Assembly: GCF_000346465.2 (NCBI RefSeq)
Contig: NC_034011.1
Span: 13,453,339-13,517,338, forward strand
Direction of reading: 5' to 3'
Length of the DNA: 64,000 bases
Source: Prunus persica
Taxonomy: Eukaryota > Streptophyta > Magnoliopsida > Rosales > Rosaceae
The position numbers were made by a program, and so were the translations under genes. Below the pieces are notes generated by a model. It did no database searches, was not told the origin of the DNA, and saw nothing but the letters and a program-made list of their open reading frames with translations. Positions 32,521 to 44,900 of the stretch are shown here, one piece after another (the first letter of the stretch is position 1; each line of letters opens with the position of its first letter).

Positions 32521-33914
32521 ACATCTATCTTCATTGGTCGTCCGTTCCGGAATGTAATTGCCTTAGCTTGCTCCAAATTCTTCAGGTTTACTTCCGTTTG
32601 GCTGGGTAATGTACTCGACTCTCTCCCCATCAAAACTTGAGCTAACTGCCCCATTTGAACTTCCAAATTTCTTATAGAGGCTGCTTGGTTTTGTAACGTG
32701 GTCTCGGTCTTGTTCATAAATTGATTGGTGTTATTTGAGAGAGTACTCATATTTCCAGCAAGTTGAGTGAGTATGTCTTCTAACCCAACCTTTTTCTCTT
32801 GAGGTGGAAATCCAGGAGGTGGTTTCTATGCATTCTGGTTATTACTCCAAGAGAAATTTGGGTGATTTTTCCATCCAGGGTTGTAGGTGTTGGAATATGG
32901 ATTATTCCTTTGACGATTAAAATCTCCAACTTGGTTTACTTGTTCGAGTGCAGAGAATGGATTCCCATTGTTGCAATCGGCGCTAAAGTGACTTCCTGCA
33001 CAAAATTCACAAATAACATTAGGGGTTTGAATAGCATTGACATTTAATGAACCAAGTTGTTTAGAGAGAGTAGAAATTTGTGCAATTAATGCAGTTACTG
33101 CGTCGACGTCATGAACTCCGGCTTTCTTAGGCATTGCACGTTCACTAGGCCATTGATAGTTGTTGGATGCCATGGTCTCAAGCAATTCGTATGCTTCATC
33201 CTGCGTTTTGGTCATCAAGGCTCCTCCAGCTGTGGCATCAATGAGAGTTTTGATTGTAGTGTCTAGCCCATTGTAGAATGTTTGGACTTGCATCCACTTT
33301 GGTAACTCATGGTATGGGCATTTGCGAAGCAACTCCTTGTATCTCTCCCAAGCTTCATACGTCGGTTCCTTGTTGAGTTGTGCGAATGTCATGATTTCGT
33401 TGCGGAGCCGTTCTGTCTAAGCTAGAGGAAAGAATTTAGCCAAAATTTTTGTAGCTAAATCATCCCATGTAGTGATCGAATTGGGTGGTTGAGAGGTCAA
33501 CCACGATTTTGCTTTCTCCTTCAGTGAGAATGGAAAAAGCCTAAGGCGAAGGGCATTGCTAGAAGATCCATTAATCTTGAATGAATCGCATATCTCCAAA
33601 AAATTCCTAATATGGGTGCTGGGGTCCTCGTGAGAAAGGCCACCTAAGATGGAATTGTGTTGGATCATGCTCAGGATCGCTCGCTTAATTTCAAATTTGT
33701 TGGCATCGATTGTGGGGCAGCAAATGCTCGTTGATCCGGCGGTGGGAGTGCCAAATTCTCTAAGTTGCTTTTGCGCTTCAGCCATGGTGGCTGGTTCTGT
33801 CGGAATTTGTTGGGGTCTTGCTCGGTTAAATCGATTGCGCTTGTGAAATGTCCACTCGATTTCAAGGTCTAAAGGTATAAGTTTAGATGTTTGCGAACGT
33901 CTTCCAAAACTCAT
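32521..33914 (-). pseudogene. Athila Gag, nearly complete with two stops
   Basis: Structural (capsid) protein of an Athila retrotransposon. Start at 33914 (MSFGRRSQTSKLIPLD). The retrotransposon-gag core contains HIRNFLEICDSFKINGSSSN, LRLFPFSLKEKAKSWL and TWDDLATKILAKFFP. A TAG replaces a Lys codon after FFPLA, then the frame continues TERLRNEIMTFAQLNKEPTY, YNGLDTTIKTLIDATAGG and a zinc knuckle CEFCAGSHFSADC (CX2CX3HX4C). A second TAG follows NNQNA. The C-terminal part (QAASIRNLEVQMGQLA) stops at the junction with the plus-strand Athila LTR. Both stops are single-base changes in an otherwise continuous frame, so the copy is fairly young. Confidence 0.9.
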
Positions 33915-34040
33915 GCACTAACTAACCAAGTACCTATAGAAAATAAATAAATAAATAAAAATTACAATTATAAAAAAATAAAAAATTTCTAAAGTAAAAT
34001 TTGGACAAAAATATATCAATATAAATTAAAATCAATTTAG

Positions 34041-34059
34041 TCATCGGCAACGGCGCCAA
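34041..34059 (-). other. Primer binding site of the minus Athila
   Basis: On minus, TTGGCGCCGTTGCCGATGA directly after the LTR. One or two bases from the complement of the tRNA-Asp 3' end, the primer used by Athila. Confidence 0.8.
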
Positions 34060-34062
34060 AAT

Positions 34063-35260
34063 TGATAACGAAATTGTAGAGCACAAAATCGTAGCAAAAT
34101 AGTGTAGTGGTAAGTGAGTATCGTTCCGTAGAGACTAAGACTAATTAACTGAGTACTGATTATAATTAATCCTAAACTTTATCTGGATGTTCGAATAGTG
34201 AGGCTTTGATTAACAAGAATGAACTAACATAAACAATAATAAAATTCGGCAAACACTGATGGTATGAGCACTAGGGTTCTGATTTCACCATAGCCAATTC
34301 TACCCTATTCCTATAGCCAGTTAATCCCAATTATTATCCATGTTAATGGTAAATTTCTCTTAATTATTCAATATGACATGCCTGTCTATACCATAAGTAT
34401 TCCTACAACTGTCCCACTCTATGCCTAGATGAAGAACTAAGAAGTAGAAACCCATTAAGTTCTATAGAAATTTATGGAAACCACACAAGCCTTGATTAAC
34501 CTTCCAGTTCACTCAAGTAACCTGTGGTATCAATTACTAGAAGCAAAATCCTAAGTTGGATATTCCTATCGTCAACTCAAGCATCAAATCAATTAAGTGG
34601 TGATCAAGCACTGAAAGCATTAAGAACGGTAAAAGATACTTAACATGAAAAATAATATCAAATTAACATAAACACAGAAATAAGGTATTCATGGCTAGGC
34701 TACATCGTAGCCCTAGCAAAAAGAAAATTAGAACCTGATAAATTTATTGAGAATCACAGAGTGGTTGATGGTAGACATGAAGATGAACTCGAAAACGCCC
34801 AAAAAGATCCAAGGTGGCCGGCGGGGGTAGGACTTCTCTTCGCAAGAATTGGGTATTTTCATGTAGTGAAAAGTATGGATCCCCTCCATAAGGCCAGCCC
34901 TATGCTATTTATAATACACAAATCCTTAACCTAGTTACAATCAAATACAACCAAAAATAGGTTTCCCAATATCTCTTCGATTGCTTCTCCAAATTCCACA
35001 AGGATTTGACCAAACTTCCTCCTTTAAGGTTTGACCAGTTGATTTCCTTCTAAGAAACATCTTCTTTGTCTCCAATTAATCCTTGTCTACATCTTAATGG
35101 TTTTTGAGTCTAATTTGACAACTTTTCGTCCAATTCCTCTAATTAGGGACCAACTACACAATTCTCACAAAATACATTAAACCCAACAATTTAATCCAAG
35201 AAAATCAATAAATAAATAAGCAAAGGAGGCATAAAATATATGTAAAATATGGACTTATCA
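34063..35260 (-). repeat. 5' LTR of the minus Athila
   Basis: On minus it starts TGATAAGTCCATATTTTAC (35260) and ends TTTCGTTATCA (34063), 1198 bp. Minus TATA box (TTATAAATAG) at about 34908-34917. Confidence 0.88.
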
Positions 35261-36530
35261 ATATGCAGGAAAATCATTCACAGTCCACATAACTGCTGCC
35301 CGCAAAGTGAACATCTTCCTAGTGGATTTATCGTATGTGCACACACTATTTGTCCATAAATCCTTGAGCTCATCAACCAACGGCCTTAAGTATCGATTGA
35401 CCTGCTAGGATCCTCAGTTATCAAAACAGTCTTCATCATGTATTCTTTTTTCATGCATTTCTAAGATGAAAAATTATATGGGAATACGAAAATTGGCCAA
35501 GTGTTGTGGTGTTTGTTTAGAACCCCGTACGGATTGAATCCGTCAGTGGCAAGTCCCAATCTAACATTTCGGGGATCAGTAGCAAACTCAGGGAACGTTC
35601 GATCGAACTCTTTCCATGCCTCCCCATCTGCAGGATGCCGCATCACATCGTCGTCTACCCATTTTTCCTTATGCCATCTCTTGTCTGTGGCATGCGTCGA
35701 CATATACAATCGTTGCAACCTAGGTTTCAGGGGCATATAATGCATGACTTTTTGTGGGATCTTAGTCGTTCTATTCTAAGATGTCATTTTGAACCTCGAC
35801 TCATTGCATATACGGCATGTATCCAATGTTTCATACTCATTGTAGAATAATATGCAATTGTTTTTGCAAGTGTGAATTTTTTTCTTAACCCAATCCAAGA
35901 CCATTGGACACCTTTTGCGCATATCTATGGTTTTTCGGCAAACAATTGTCCGTTAAAAATATTTTCTTTAAAACCCCCAAAAAGTAATCGAAACATAGGT
36001 TTGACATACGATACTTTATTTTTCTGTGCATTAGCTCCACAATGGCCGTGAGAACGAAAAAGCTCTCGCACCCCGGGTATAACTCTTGGTTGGCATTTTT
36101 TAACAGTTTTTCATATTGTTCGAACTCTGCCCTGTCCATTGGTGTTGGCACGTCATCTTCCCCTTCCGGATTGATGTTGGTCGATGCAAATGGAAAAGCA
36201 TCATTTATAATATTCATGACTTGTTCATTAGGATCCACAATAGGTTCAACATTGTCCACTCTTGTGGCCCTTGAAGACGAAGCATTGTCTAATTGTTCCT
36301 CGTCATGGTTCTAAGTGCTATATATCTCAATCATTCCATTCCTTACTAAATGAAATCGAACATTTTCAATTGTCTCCCACAACGTGTTGTTACAGCTCCT
36401 ACAAGGACATCGGATTCTAGTTGCACTCGGGTTGTGTGTACGTGCAAAGTTAATAAAATCCTTGATTCCATCCAAGTATTCGTCTACGCATCTATTCGGG
36501 TTCTGTATTCACCTCCTGCTCATAATTCCT
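35261..36530 (-). pseudogene. TNP2-like transposase of CACTA 1, N-terminal part
   Basis: Main transposase of CACTA elements (TNP2 family), which cuts at the CACTA ends. On minus, the transposase-associated domain is readable at about 36480-36300 (KDFINFARTHNP, IRCPCRSCNNTLWETIENVR), then an acidic linker and EKLLKNANQELYPGCESF (35885-36259). The tnp2 domain start is at 35461-35745 (PLKPRLQRLYMSTHATD, DVMRHPADGEAWKEFDRTFP, NVRLGLATDGFNPYG). A TAG replaces Trp after PYNFSS, and a frameshift follows RSIDT. The gene ends at VNDFPAY where the minus Athila LTR entered. Confidence 0.85.
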
Positions 36531-37354
36531 TGAACCACAATAACAACACAACAATCACAACAACTTCATACGAAGTCATAATGTCACCTTATGCCTTTAG
36601 TAAGGGCCCTATCCCATTCGGTAATGCATAGTCATGTCACGTAATTTATGACCACATAAGATTTCGACGTTGATGAATTTCGGCAGTATCTCGATACAGT
36701 TCTTGTGGTGTACCGTAGGTATAAAATACCTATGTACCACTCGAAGAACGTACAGAGATGACACCGAAATCTCCACAACCAAAACCTAATCTTGTAGCCG
36801 TTTATTACGTCACATGACTATGCATTCCCAAACTATCCAAATAATGGGACAATTCAAGAATTAATTGGACCACAGTCATGCTTTCGCATCCATGCACGAA
36901 ATCCAACTAATTTCAAACGGGAAACTAAGTTTTACTAAAAATAAAAGTAAAAGTACAAAATAAATTTCAATTAAATTTGTACATCACAACACATTATGCT
37001 ACGTCACGCATAATTTAACAACATAATATAAATATAATTTCACAAAAAGGTATAAACATAACAAACTAAGTTTAACATAATGTAATTAATTTTATATTTT
37101 TAAAATATAAAACGAATAAAATACGTTGTCAATCGTTCTTCACCAATCACTAATCACACATAATATCCCTAAAGAGAACGAAATTAATAAAGTTAGTATG
37201 AATTTACATTAATACTTTTAAACTAACGACAAAAAATACTTACCCAATGAACGTAGTGAATTCCCAGCAGAAGCAGAGGTAGAGGCAGAGGCATAGCTTT
37301 TTTTTTTTTTTTTTTACAGTCTGCCTCTGCAATGGCTGAATCCAGATTATATGA
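36531..37354. other. CACTA 1 leader region
   Basis: Non-coding region upstream (on minus) of the TNP2-like gene. Mostly AT-rich, with a short inverted motif TAGGTATAAAATACCTA at 36714-36730. No other feature seen. Confidence 0.45.
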
Positions 37355-38003
37355 CGAAGGATTTTGCACGACGAAAAGGAATTTGTCGAGCAAAATATCA
37401 TTTTCGTCGCACAAGTGGTCCATTTCATCGCCCAAAATACCATTTTCGTCGCGCAGGTATGTGTTGACATCCAACTTTTACGCAAATGCTCATTTTCGTC
37501 GCGCAAAAGACCATTTTCTTCCTTCATGAACGTGCCGACATCAAACTTTACGCGACGACAGTTTTTTTCGTTACGCAAATATTTGGCGCCAAATAATATA
37601 ATCCCACGTTTTTCTTATGCGACGATAACGTGTGTTGTCGCTCTAAGTATTCTTTTGCCACGACAGCTGTCATCGATCAAGTGTTTGGGGCCAAATAAAA
37701 TAACCCGAGGTTTTCTGGCTAACTTTACGTGACGATAACGGGTATGGTCGCGCTAGGTGTTCTTTCGTGACGATATGTGTCGTCGCGCAAGTATTTGGCA
37801 TGAAATAAAATAAACTCTTGTTTTTCTTCCTAACTTTGCGCGACAATAACGTCTATGGTCGCGCTAAGTGTTCTTTCGCAACGAACTTTTTGGTCGCGCA
37901 AATTTAAAAATATAAAATTATTTTCTGCGATAGTTTGTGCTACGATTGAGTTTTTACGTCGTGCAAGTGTTTCTTGTGCGATGAATTTCTTTTTGTTGCA
38001 CAA
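37355..38003. repeat. Right subterminal array of CACTA 1
   Basis: At least ten hyphenated palindromes (TTGCACGACGAAA...TTTTCGTCGCGCA type) spaced about 35-60 bp, for example near 37400, 37448, 37500, 37545 and 37620. Ends at the CACTA terminus. The open frames here are artefacts of the repeat. Confidence 0.8.
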
Positions 38004-38025
38004 ATAGTAAAATGTGGTAGTGTAT

Positions 38026-38600
38026 ATCCCCTATTTGCATAAAGTGAAGGAATATGCATGCCATTTGTTATTTAAAAGCTTTGTATGCTTTGATTCACAT
38101 AAAGTAAAGGAATATTTTCAATCTCATAGCATTGATTTTTCAGATGCTGGCCCTCCACACCACTCTTATGCAAAGACACAAGCTTCCTGTAAGTGTTTTC
38201 ATTTTTCCTTATACATATTTATATGTAAATGTATATATTAATATATATTTTATGTGGCTATGCAGATTAGGAAAGATTATATAAATGCTCCAAATGCACC
38301 AGGGCCAACTTCTCTTATGCCCACTCCAAGGCCAACTCCTCTTATGTCCACTCCAAGACCAACTCCTCTATACCCAATCCAAGGCCTATTCCTAATATGC
38401 AAATTGGAAATTCAAGCTCTGTGAATCAAAGACAAATTGGAGGTGCAAAATGAACCCAAGACCAACTCTTAATATGCAAATGCAAGGTGCAAGTTCTGTG
38501 AATCCAAGGCATATGGGAGTTAGCATTAGGCAAATGGGAGGTTCAAGGGCCCGATGGAACCCACCAAGAAAAGCAACAAACAAGAAAAATTCCAAGCGAA
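38026..38600 (+). other. Exon-like fragment with Pro-Thr repeats
   Basis: Two blocks separated by a plausible intron (donor CTTCCTGTAAGTG near 38190, acceptor GGCTATGCAG near 38264). The second block reads IRKDYINAPNAPGPTS followed by three LMPTPRPTP-like repeats, then runs into stops. It may be the C-terminal tail of a transposase or another decayed gene; not identified. Confidence 0.3.
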
Positions 38601-39384
38601 CTGAAATTGCTTATTTTGGTTGTTGGCCAATATATTGTGAACTTTCTTCTTTTGCTATAACTGTAATAGGCCTTGAATTATTCTTTTGTTATCAGACATG
38701 TTTTTTTTTGCTGCAAGTGTAAGACCCCTATTTTGGGTATAATGCAATTAGATTTGTCTTTGAAAAAACACTCAAATGTTCATTGTGAAATAGCAATTAG
38801 ATTTAACAAGCAAAATAGAAAGATACTAAATTTCTGGTTTTTTATTAATACTTCATTAGAAAAGCCCCAGAAAGGCCAAAGGAGGAAACAAGACAGCAAT
38901 AAACGATCATGCATAAATACAAAACAAAACCACTAGGCGATAGCAACTAAAGCCAAAGCCAAAGAAAACCATAAGTAAAAATACATGACACCAGCAAAGC
39001 CCAACAATCAAAACAAGAACCGGTTGGTTTTACACTTTTGTACTTCATTTTCAAAGCAGCCACTATTTCCTTCAATTGCTATAGTTGCTATAGTTGCTGA
39101 GTGGTGGTGGGTATGAGGTGGAGAATGGTGGAGGGAGTTGAGAAAGAAGGAAGAGAAATTGGTTATTTGGAAGATTGAATCTATAGGGAGAGAGAAAGGG
39201 ATGGAGGAGATAGAGATTGGTTAGGTGTTGGGAATTTGGGATAGGAGGGAGGATTTTGAGATTTTGATTGCCCATTTTCGCGCCCCATGGAAGGGGTAGA
39301 GACTAGCTTTTAGCATGGGATTTTGGTCTGATAAAATTGCCCCACCACGTGAGTGGCATGTGATTGCTTCGTTAGAGAAATGGA

Positions 39385-39505
39385 CAGAAATTTTATCTTG
39401 TTGTTGAATTACTACAAATATGAAACTACATGGTCAGAAATGACGAAATTGAAACTACACAATCAAAAGTGATTGAAGTGCCAAACTATAAGGACAAAAA
39501 GTATG
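39385..39505 (-). repeat. Right arm of the long diverged inverted repeat
   Basis: On minus it reads TGTCCTTATAGTTTGGCACT and later CATGTAGTTTCATATTTGTA, matching 15614-15745. Weaker similarity continues inward (CATTTCTCTAACGAAGCAAT versus CAATTTCTTTAACAAAGCAA). Confidence 0.5.
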
Positions 39506-39698
39506 CCTACATTATTTATTAGCCTTCAAGTTTTTTAATTATTTTTTAAAGTGTGATTTTGGATCTTCAATCTCCACTGTGGAAAATAGTCACCGCTAAT
39601 TTGATTATTTAAAAAGTACATAAGTGTGTGATTTTCCCAATCTAGCTACTCAATCTGGGAAATACAACTGATTTGATTATAGCTAGCAGTACCAATAT

Positions 39699-40543
39699 TC
39701 AGAACTGATCCCATAATGTCTCAGGATAGATTTCAAAGTCCCAAAGGTACTCTCGCTGCAGTTCTTCATCGCTGGTGGATCCATTCACGAATCTTCTCAA
39801 TTTCTCAGTTATTTTTGCAGCCCCAAAATCAATCATAGACTTGCCTACCTCTGCACGTATAACGTGAAATATTGAGTCTCCCAAAGTTGATAAGCTCGCA
39901 TGCACAACATCTGCTTGTTCTTCGTGAACTATACGAATTATTTCGGTGAACATGAACTGGTGATTGTCTAGCCCACTGATCAATACTACCTCCAGTGTGG
40001 ACCCCATCTCATGGATTTCGATTTGCGGTGGTTTTGAGCACCTCATGCTATCAAAGTTTGTGCATGCAGTATGTGATCTTTTTTTCTTTCCCTTTAAGCT
40101 ATCCCTCTTCTCCTTGGACTTCTGCAGCTTTGTCTCTAGGCTTTTTATGTAGTTTATGGCTTCATCTATTTGATCAGGCAGACTTAGTGGCTCCTGCATT
40201 TAATTGGTGTCAGAACAAATTAAAGCATTATTTAATATAAAATAGTTCGGCAAGAGAACATATGCGGTCCATACATTGTAGCTAGTTTTCACAGTTAGTG
40301 TACACGTATGTGCAATAAGATCGTAATCTAGACGTATATGTATAGAGGGAGTGAGAGAGTGACCTGGGAATTTTGGCGAGGGAGGAGAGAGTTGAGCTTG
40401 GAGTAGAGGACTTTCATTTGGTTTCTCCTGTTCTTCTCTATCACCCTCCTTTCTACCTTGGTTGAAGAAGACTGACTTCCTTGATTATGATCCATTTGAA
40501 TTTGATGATCTCTCTCTTCCAAGTTGGCAACAAATGATCCCAT
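39699..40543 (-). CDS. BHLH162: bHLH transcription factor, bHLH162-like (two exons)
   Basis: A nuclear DNA-binding regulator; targets are not inferable. Exon 1 (40543-40364, 60 codons) ends NSLLPRQNSQ with donor CCAG/GTCACT. Exon 2 (40193-39699, 164 codons and stop) follows an acceptor TTAAATGCAG. Both junctions are in phase, giving 224 residues. The basic region and helix 1 (KVERRVIEKNRRNQMKVLYS) and the loop/helix 2 (EPLSLPDQIDEAINYIKSLE) form a bHLH domain at about residues 28-85; the Glu and Arg of EKNRR make E-box contacts. A C-terminal ACT-like part follows (ALISGLDNH-type VVLISGLDNHQFMF, VVHASLSTLGDSIFHVIRAE). Family members usually start at the MDHNQ Met, in frame 16 residues later (40495). 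TATA-like AATATAAATACAT lies at about 40603-40615. The only apparently intact host gene here. Confidence 0.9.
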
Positions 40544-40699
40544 GAGGCTGAATTTCCCAAGTTTCTGTAGTTTGAATTGCTCTTGCTTTGAGCAATACGC
40601 ACATGTATTTATATTCTAACAAGTCTCTTCTAGCTAGTCTCCCAAGTGATGATGAAAGTGCAAAAAGGGCAGAAGTCTTCAAGTGATGAGAAAACAGAA

Positions 40700-41231
40700 G
40701 GAAACTAATGTGTAGGGTCCGAGTGTGAGCTACTCGTCGTCATCCAAACTTGCATCAGCAATATGACAAGAGAAAGCCGTCAAATTTGAAAAAAATTCAG
40801 GGTTTGGCACGTGGATAATTTTAGTTTTGCCTTTTCTTGGAAATTAGGTCCCTCCATAAAGCCAATTTAAAGTCAGAGAGGTACGTCCACACTATGATGT
40901 AGCTTTTGTTTTTTCTGTTGGTTTGTAAAAATTTGAGTGTCCATATGTGGCCGATTTTTCTTTGTTACGCGGTGTGTATGGTATTTTTCACGTTCGTAAT
41001 TCTTATATGAGTCCAAGTCAAAACCCATCCACCTGTCGCTAAAAGAAAAAGAAACTCTTGACTCAACCAGCATTCCTATTGTTGAAGTTTTCAAGTGACG
41101 TTTTCTTCCTTAACCATTTTCTAGATTGTGGTTTACGTTTGAACCCGAGTGGATAATGAAATAGAAGGAATTTAATTTCGTAATCTCTCTTGAAACTACA
41201 AACTGGAGCATCTTCAAGGGAAATGTTAAAT
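40700..41231. other. Upstream region of the bHLH gene
   Basis: Non-coding, no repeat or gene recognised. It would contain the distal promoter of the minus-strand bHLH gene. Confidence 0.5.
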
Positions 41232-41922
41232 TTAAATTTGATAGTTCATGTGATTTATAAAATCGAAATAATATAATATCAGTATAATTGAAGAGATCAT
41301 CATAAACTTTGTAGATTCAGCAAATATATATTTATAAAATAATTATACTAAGTACGGAATTCCACAAACTCTCACTAAATTTCTTTGAGCAAGTACTGGG
41401 AAATGAAGTATCAAAAGTAAGAATTATTCGTTGTAAGACGTAACTTCCGTTCACAACTAAAAGATATTTTGTTCAGAACTATTCGTTAAAAGATACAGAC
41501 TCTCACAAAATTTCTTCGAGCAAGTGCTAGGAAATGAAATTCCTTTATATACTTTTAAAAATGATAATTTATTCAATTTAAATTTGATGGTTTATGTGAT
41601 TTATAAAATCGAGATAATGTAATATCGGTACAATTAAAAAGATCATCATAAACTTTGTAGATTTAGCAAATATTGTAAAATAACTATACTAAGTACGGAA
41701 TTCCACAAACTCTCACTAAATTTCTTTGAGCAAGTATTGGGAAATGAAGAATCAAAAGTAAGAATTATTCATTGTAAGACGTAACTTTCGTTCACAACTA
41801 AAAGATATTCTATTCAGAACTATTCGTTAAAAGATACAAACCCTCACAAAATTTCTTCGAGCAAGTACTCGGAAATGAAATTCCTTTATATACTTTTAAA
41901 AATGATAATTTGTTCAATTTAT
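41232..41922. repeat. 341-bp tandem duplication
   Basis: Two copies about 93% alike by eye, joined head to tail at about 41578. The word GGAATTCCACAAACTCTCAC starts at 41356 and again at 41697. Each copy also contains two diverged versions of TTTCTTYGAGCAAGTRYTRG. Located about 0.7-1.4 kb upstream of the bHLH start. Non-coding. Confidence 0.9.
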
Positions 41923-44900
41923 CAACTCCTCTTTTTAGGAGAAAAAAAATTATCTTCTTCATCAAAAAGTTTTATATATTTTTTCCTTCCTCAGTACTCC
42001 TCCTCCACCTATTGCTTTCCCCAAGATCATAACTCTATCTCTAGAAACCCAAAATGAGCCTAGTTTATTCTCCTCCGATTTTACTGATGACTTCTTTACC
42101 ACGTCACACGATAGTAGTTGCATTATGATCAAGCTCGGGATTGACTTCCTACCATCTTCCTCAACCACAAAATCTCCTCTGTGAAAAGCATTGGAGCAGC
42201 TGAATAATACGACCAAAAATAAGAAAATTCAAAGAGATTGATCAGACGGAGACAGATTTCAATAATCACATGAACAATGGTAAATTGAAAGAGGTGAAAT
42301 ATCTAAAATTTGATTCATTTTCTCTCTCTCTCTCTCTTGGGTGCTGCTCTAATATTCTTATGGATGGTTAAACACATTCTTTGTGAAATGAACGAAAATG
42401 AAAAGTTTGTGTTTTGTAGGACAAGCCTAACAAGTTTGTAGTTGTCCACTGTTCCAATTGTAAGACAAAGCAATTTTGCTTTGATGGTATTGAAAGATGT
42501 TGACATTTTTAATTTGAGTGAGCAAATTGTGTATTTGCATAATTTTCATTTATACCCAATTATTAAATCTAATTCTGTATATATTTGTGCGAGTTTGGTT
42601 GAGTGAGCTGATTGTGTTTGCATTATGTGAGAGAGAGTGAGAGAGAGAGAGAGAGAGAGAGATATGAGGAAGTGGCAGTGGTGGAGAAAGAGAGAGGTGA
42701 AGTGTTGTTGATTTAGGTGGTGGAGAGAGCGGCATTGGTTTTTGGCAATCCTAATTTGTTTTATTTTTTTTGAAAAAGAAAACACATTGGCCACACAAAT
42801 GAATAATTTGTATGCGTGTACAAAAGTCAAATCAAAAGTAGCAATCGATGTTGTCAGATATATGTCATATCCATACCCAAAAGTCTTGAGTTTAAGATAC
42901 GAAAAATAAAGTCATGCCCTATGAACAATAAAAACTCTTATAGAAAATCGACTATTTTAAAGTAACTTCACTTTAACTATCAATATAAAGCACGGATAAT
43001 TGTGTCTTTTACATCAAAGAGCACGAATAACAACTGTGTTCAAAACCAGATATTGAACTAGTGAACGCTCTGAAAAATAAAAAATAAAAACTTTTAAAGA
43101 TTGTATGTATTTGTAAATTCTGTATGCATGATAATGCATTCCGATAATTGATATTGGTCACATTGAAAAATCTTAGGTCGTCATGTAGCCACTGATTCTT
43201 TTGATAATCAATTGATGCACATGGGGTAACGGGTCCAATCAGATCCACCCGGCGCCAGGTGACACTGACAAAAGCAGATATATTTTGCATCACAAATATG
43301 TGGTTTGGTTTGGCCCTTCATATTATTGATGAAGGATGAAGCTTCTCGGGCCTTCACTGTCTGAGAAGTGGATTTTAGTGGTGTGTTTAAATTGGAATGT
43401 GAATGGAAAATGTGAATGGGACTGTGTAGATCCCGGCGGGGTCCAATGAAAAAGACTTTGACTTTCTAAGTCTTGAAGTCTTTCCATTAAGGACTTTCTA
43501 ATGTTACTGTTTACGTATTATTAGTCACCCATGGCCAGCAAGTCAACAAAAATCGATTAGGGTTGTTGGGCTTCTTAATGGAAATTTTGTTGCTCATTTA
43601 CTCAAAATGTATTCTCGCAATCATTCTTAATATTTTACACGTATTTATAAGCATAATTATAGTTAACTTTTTATATTATATTTATGGAACTATGGTTATG
43701 CATATAAACACGTATGAAGTATTGAAAATAGTATGAAGAAAACACCTTAAATTAAAGTGGTGAGTAATAATGCTTTCGATTCTCGATACCTAAAATTCTA
43801 TGGATACGACAATATGGTTTTTGGTTGTTAGTGATAATATTGTCAACCCAATGCAAACTTTATATAAGTTTCTATATCATGCAATAGACCATTGATATAT
43901 TTATTTATCCCTAATTTTATGTTTGTTAGTACATATTAGTTTCATTTATTTGAGCTCATTAAGTTCTTTTTCATATTTTCCCTATTTTTGTACGTCTACG
44001 AGTCAAGTCTGGAAACATTGCAAATAGCTAATTTAAGTCAAGACTCAACTGGGAATGAGTACATATTTTCAAAGAGATTTGTCTATTTTTCTTATCTATT
44101 GTATTTATATTTCATTTAAAAAATAATTTTTTGCACCGTTTTTAATTATTTTATTTGAATTAGTTAAATATATAGAAATATAAAGAACTTGTGTAATTTA
44201 TGTGGTGTCATGAATCCGCCTCCAATGCAGACAAGGCTCTACCATGGTATAGTCACATCCCAGACAAAACAAAAAAATTGGTATAGTCGCATATAGTTCA
44301 AAAGTTGTTTTTTTTCTTTTTTGTCAGTAGTAGGTAGGAAGGGGTAAGGGGAAGGAATACATATGGGACTTGTCTTGATGTCGCCATGGAGAAGGGGGCA
44401 GCACCATTGTCACAGATACTTCAAAAGTTAATACAAAAACTGCTGGAGCTTTTATGGTGTTCATATACTATTACAAAATTCAAAATATTATCCAAAATAT
44501 TTCATTCTATATCAGCGATATCTTTCATTTATTATGGTCTTTTATAGCCAAATAACTGCATGTAGAAATTAAAAAGATTTTTTCAAATTTAGAAGAAAAT
44601 ATAAAGGTTAATATAATAAATATTGAATATTATTGAAAAACTATTTTGATTGCTATAATTCCACAGAAAAAATATTAAAACATGGATTTTTATATTACCA
44701 TAATCAATATTTCAATACATCATAATGTCATCATTTATCGTCATTTCTTGAAGTGAACTTACAATTGTTATTCTTACCTTCGATTTGGATGGAGGAAAAT
44801 AACTCGACATATAGTTAAAAGTCGAGAATTGAAGAGAAGAAATTGATATTTCCATTGTTTGGCAACTTAAAAATGGAACTTATTAAATGATGAGCTAGAA

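Larger units (their letters stand above)
32521..35260 (-). mobile_element. Athila-type element on the minus strand, 5' part only
   Basis: 5' LTR (34063-35260), primer site and gag in minus orientation. Cut after gag by the LTR of the plus-strand Athila. Its right edge lies inside the TNP2-like gene of CACTA 1, directly after the codons for NDFPAY. The five bases after it, ATATG, would be the duplication; the other end of the element is missing. Confidence 0.85.
15994..38022 (-). mobile_element. CACTA (En/Spm) element 1, degenerate, with nested insertions
   Basis: Left end CACTACTACATTTTACAA (15994) matches the inverted right end CACTACCACATTTTACTA (38022 inward). The flanking triplets are AAT and TAT, one mismatch from a 3-bp duplication. 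Subterminal arrays of GCGCGACGAA hyphenated palindromes lie inside both ends. A Ptta-like gene (16688-18482) and the 5' part of a TNP2-like transposase (35261-36530) are both on the minus strand, in the same order as in CACTA element 2. Between about 20040 and 35260 the element is replaced or opened by other insertions, and much of the transposase is lost. Confidence 0.85.

Noticed and set aside
37223..37732. Overlapping frames on both strands
   Set aside because: Translations of the CACTA subterminal palindromes.
42546..42830. 94-codon frame with Leu/Ser repeats
   Set aside because: Driven by the GA microsatellite at 42628-42664.
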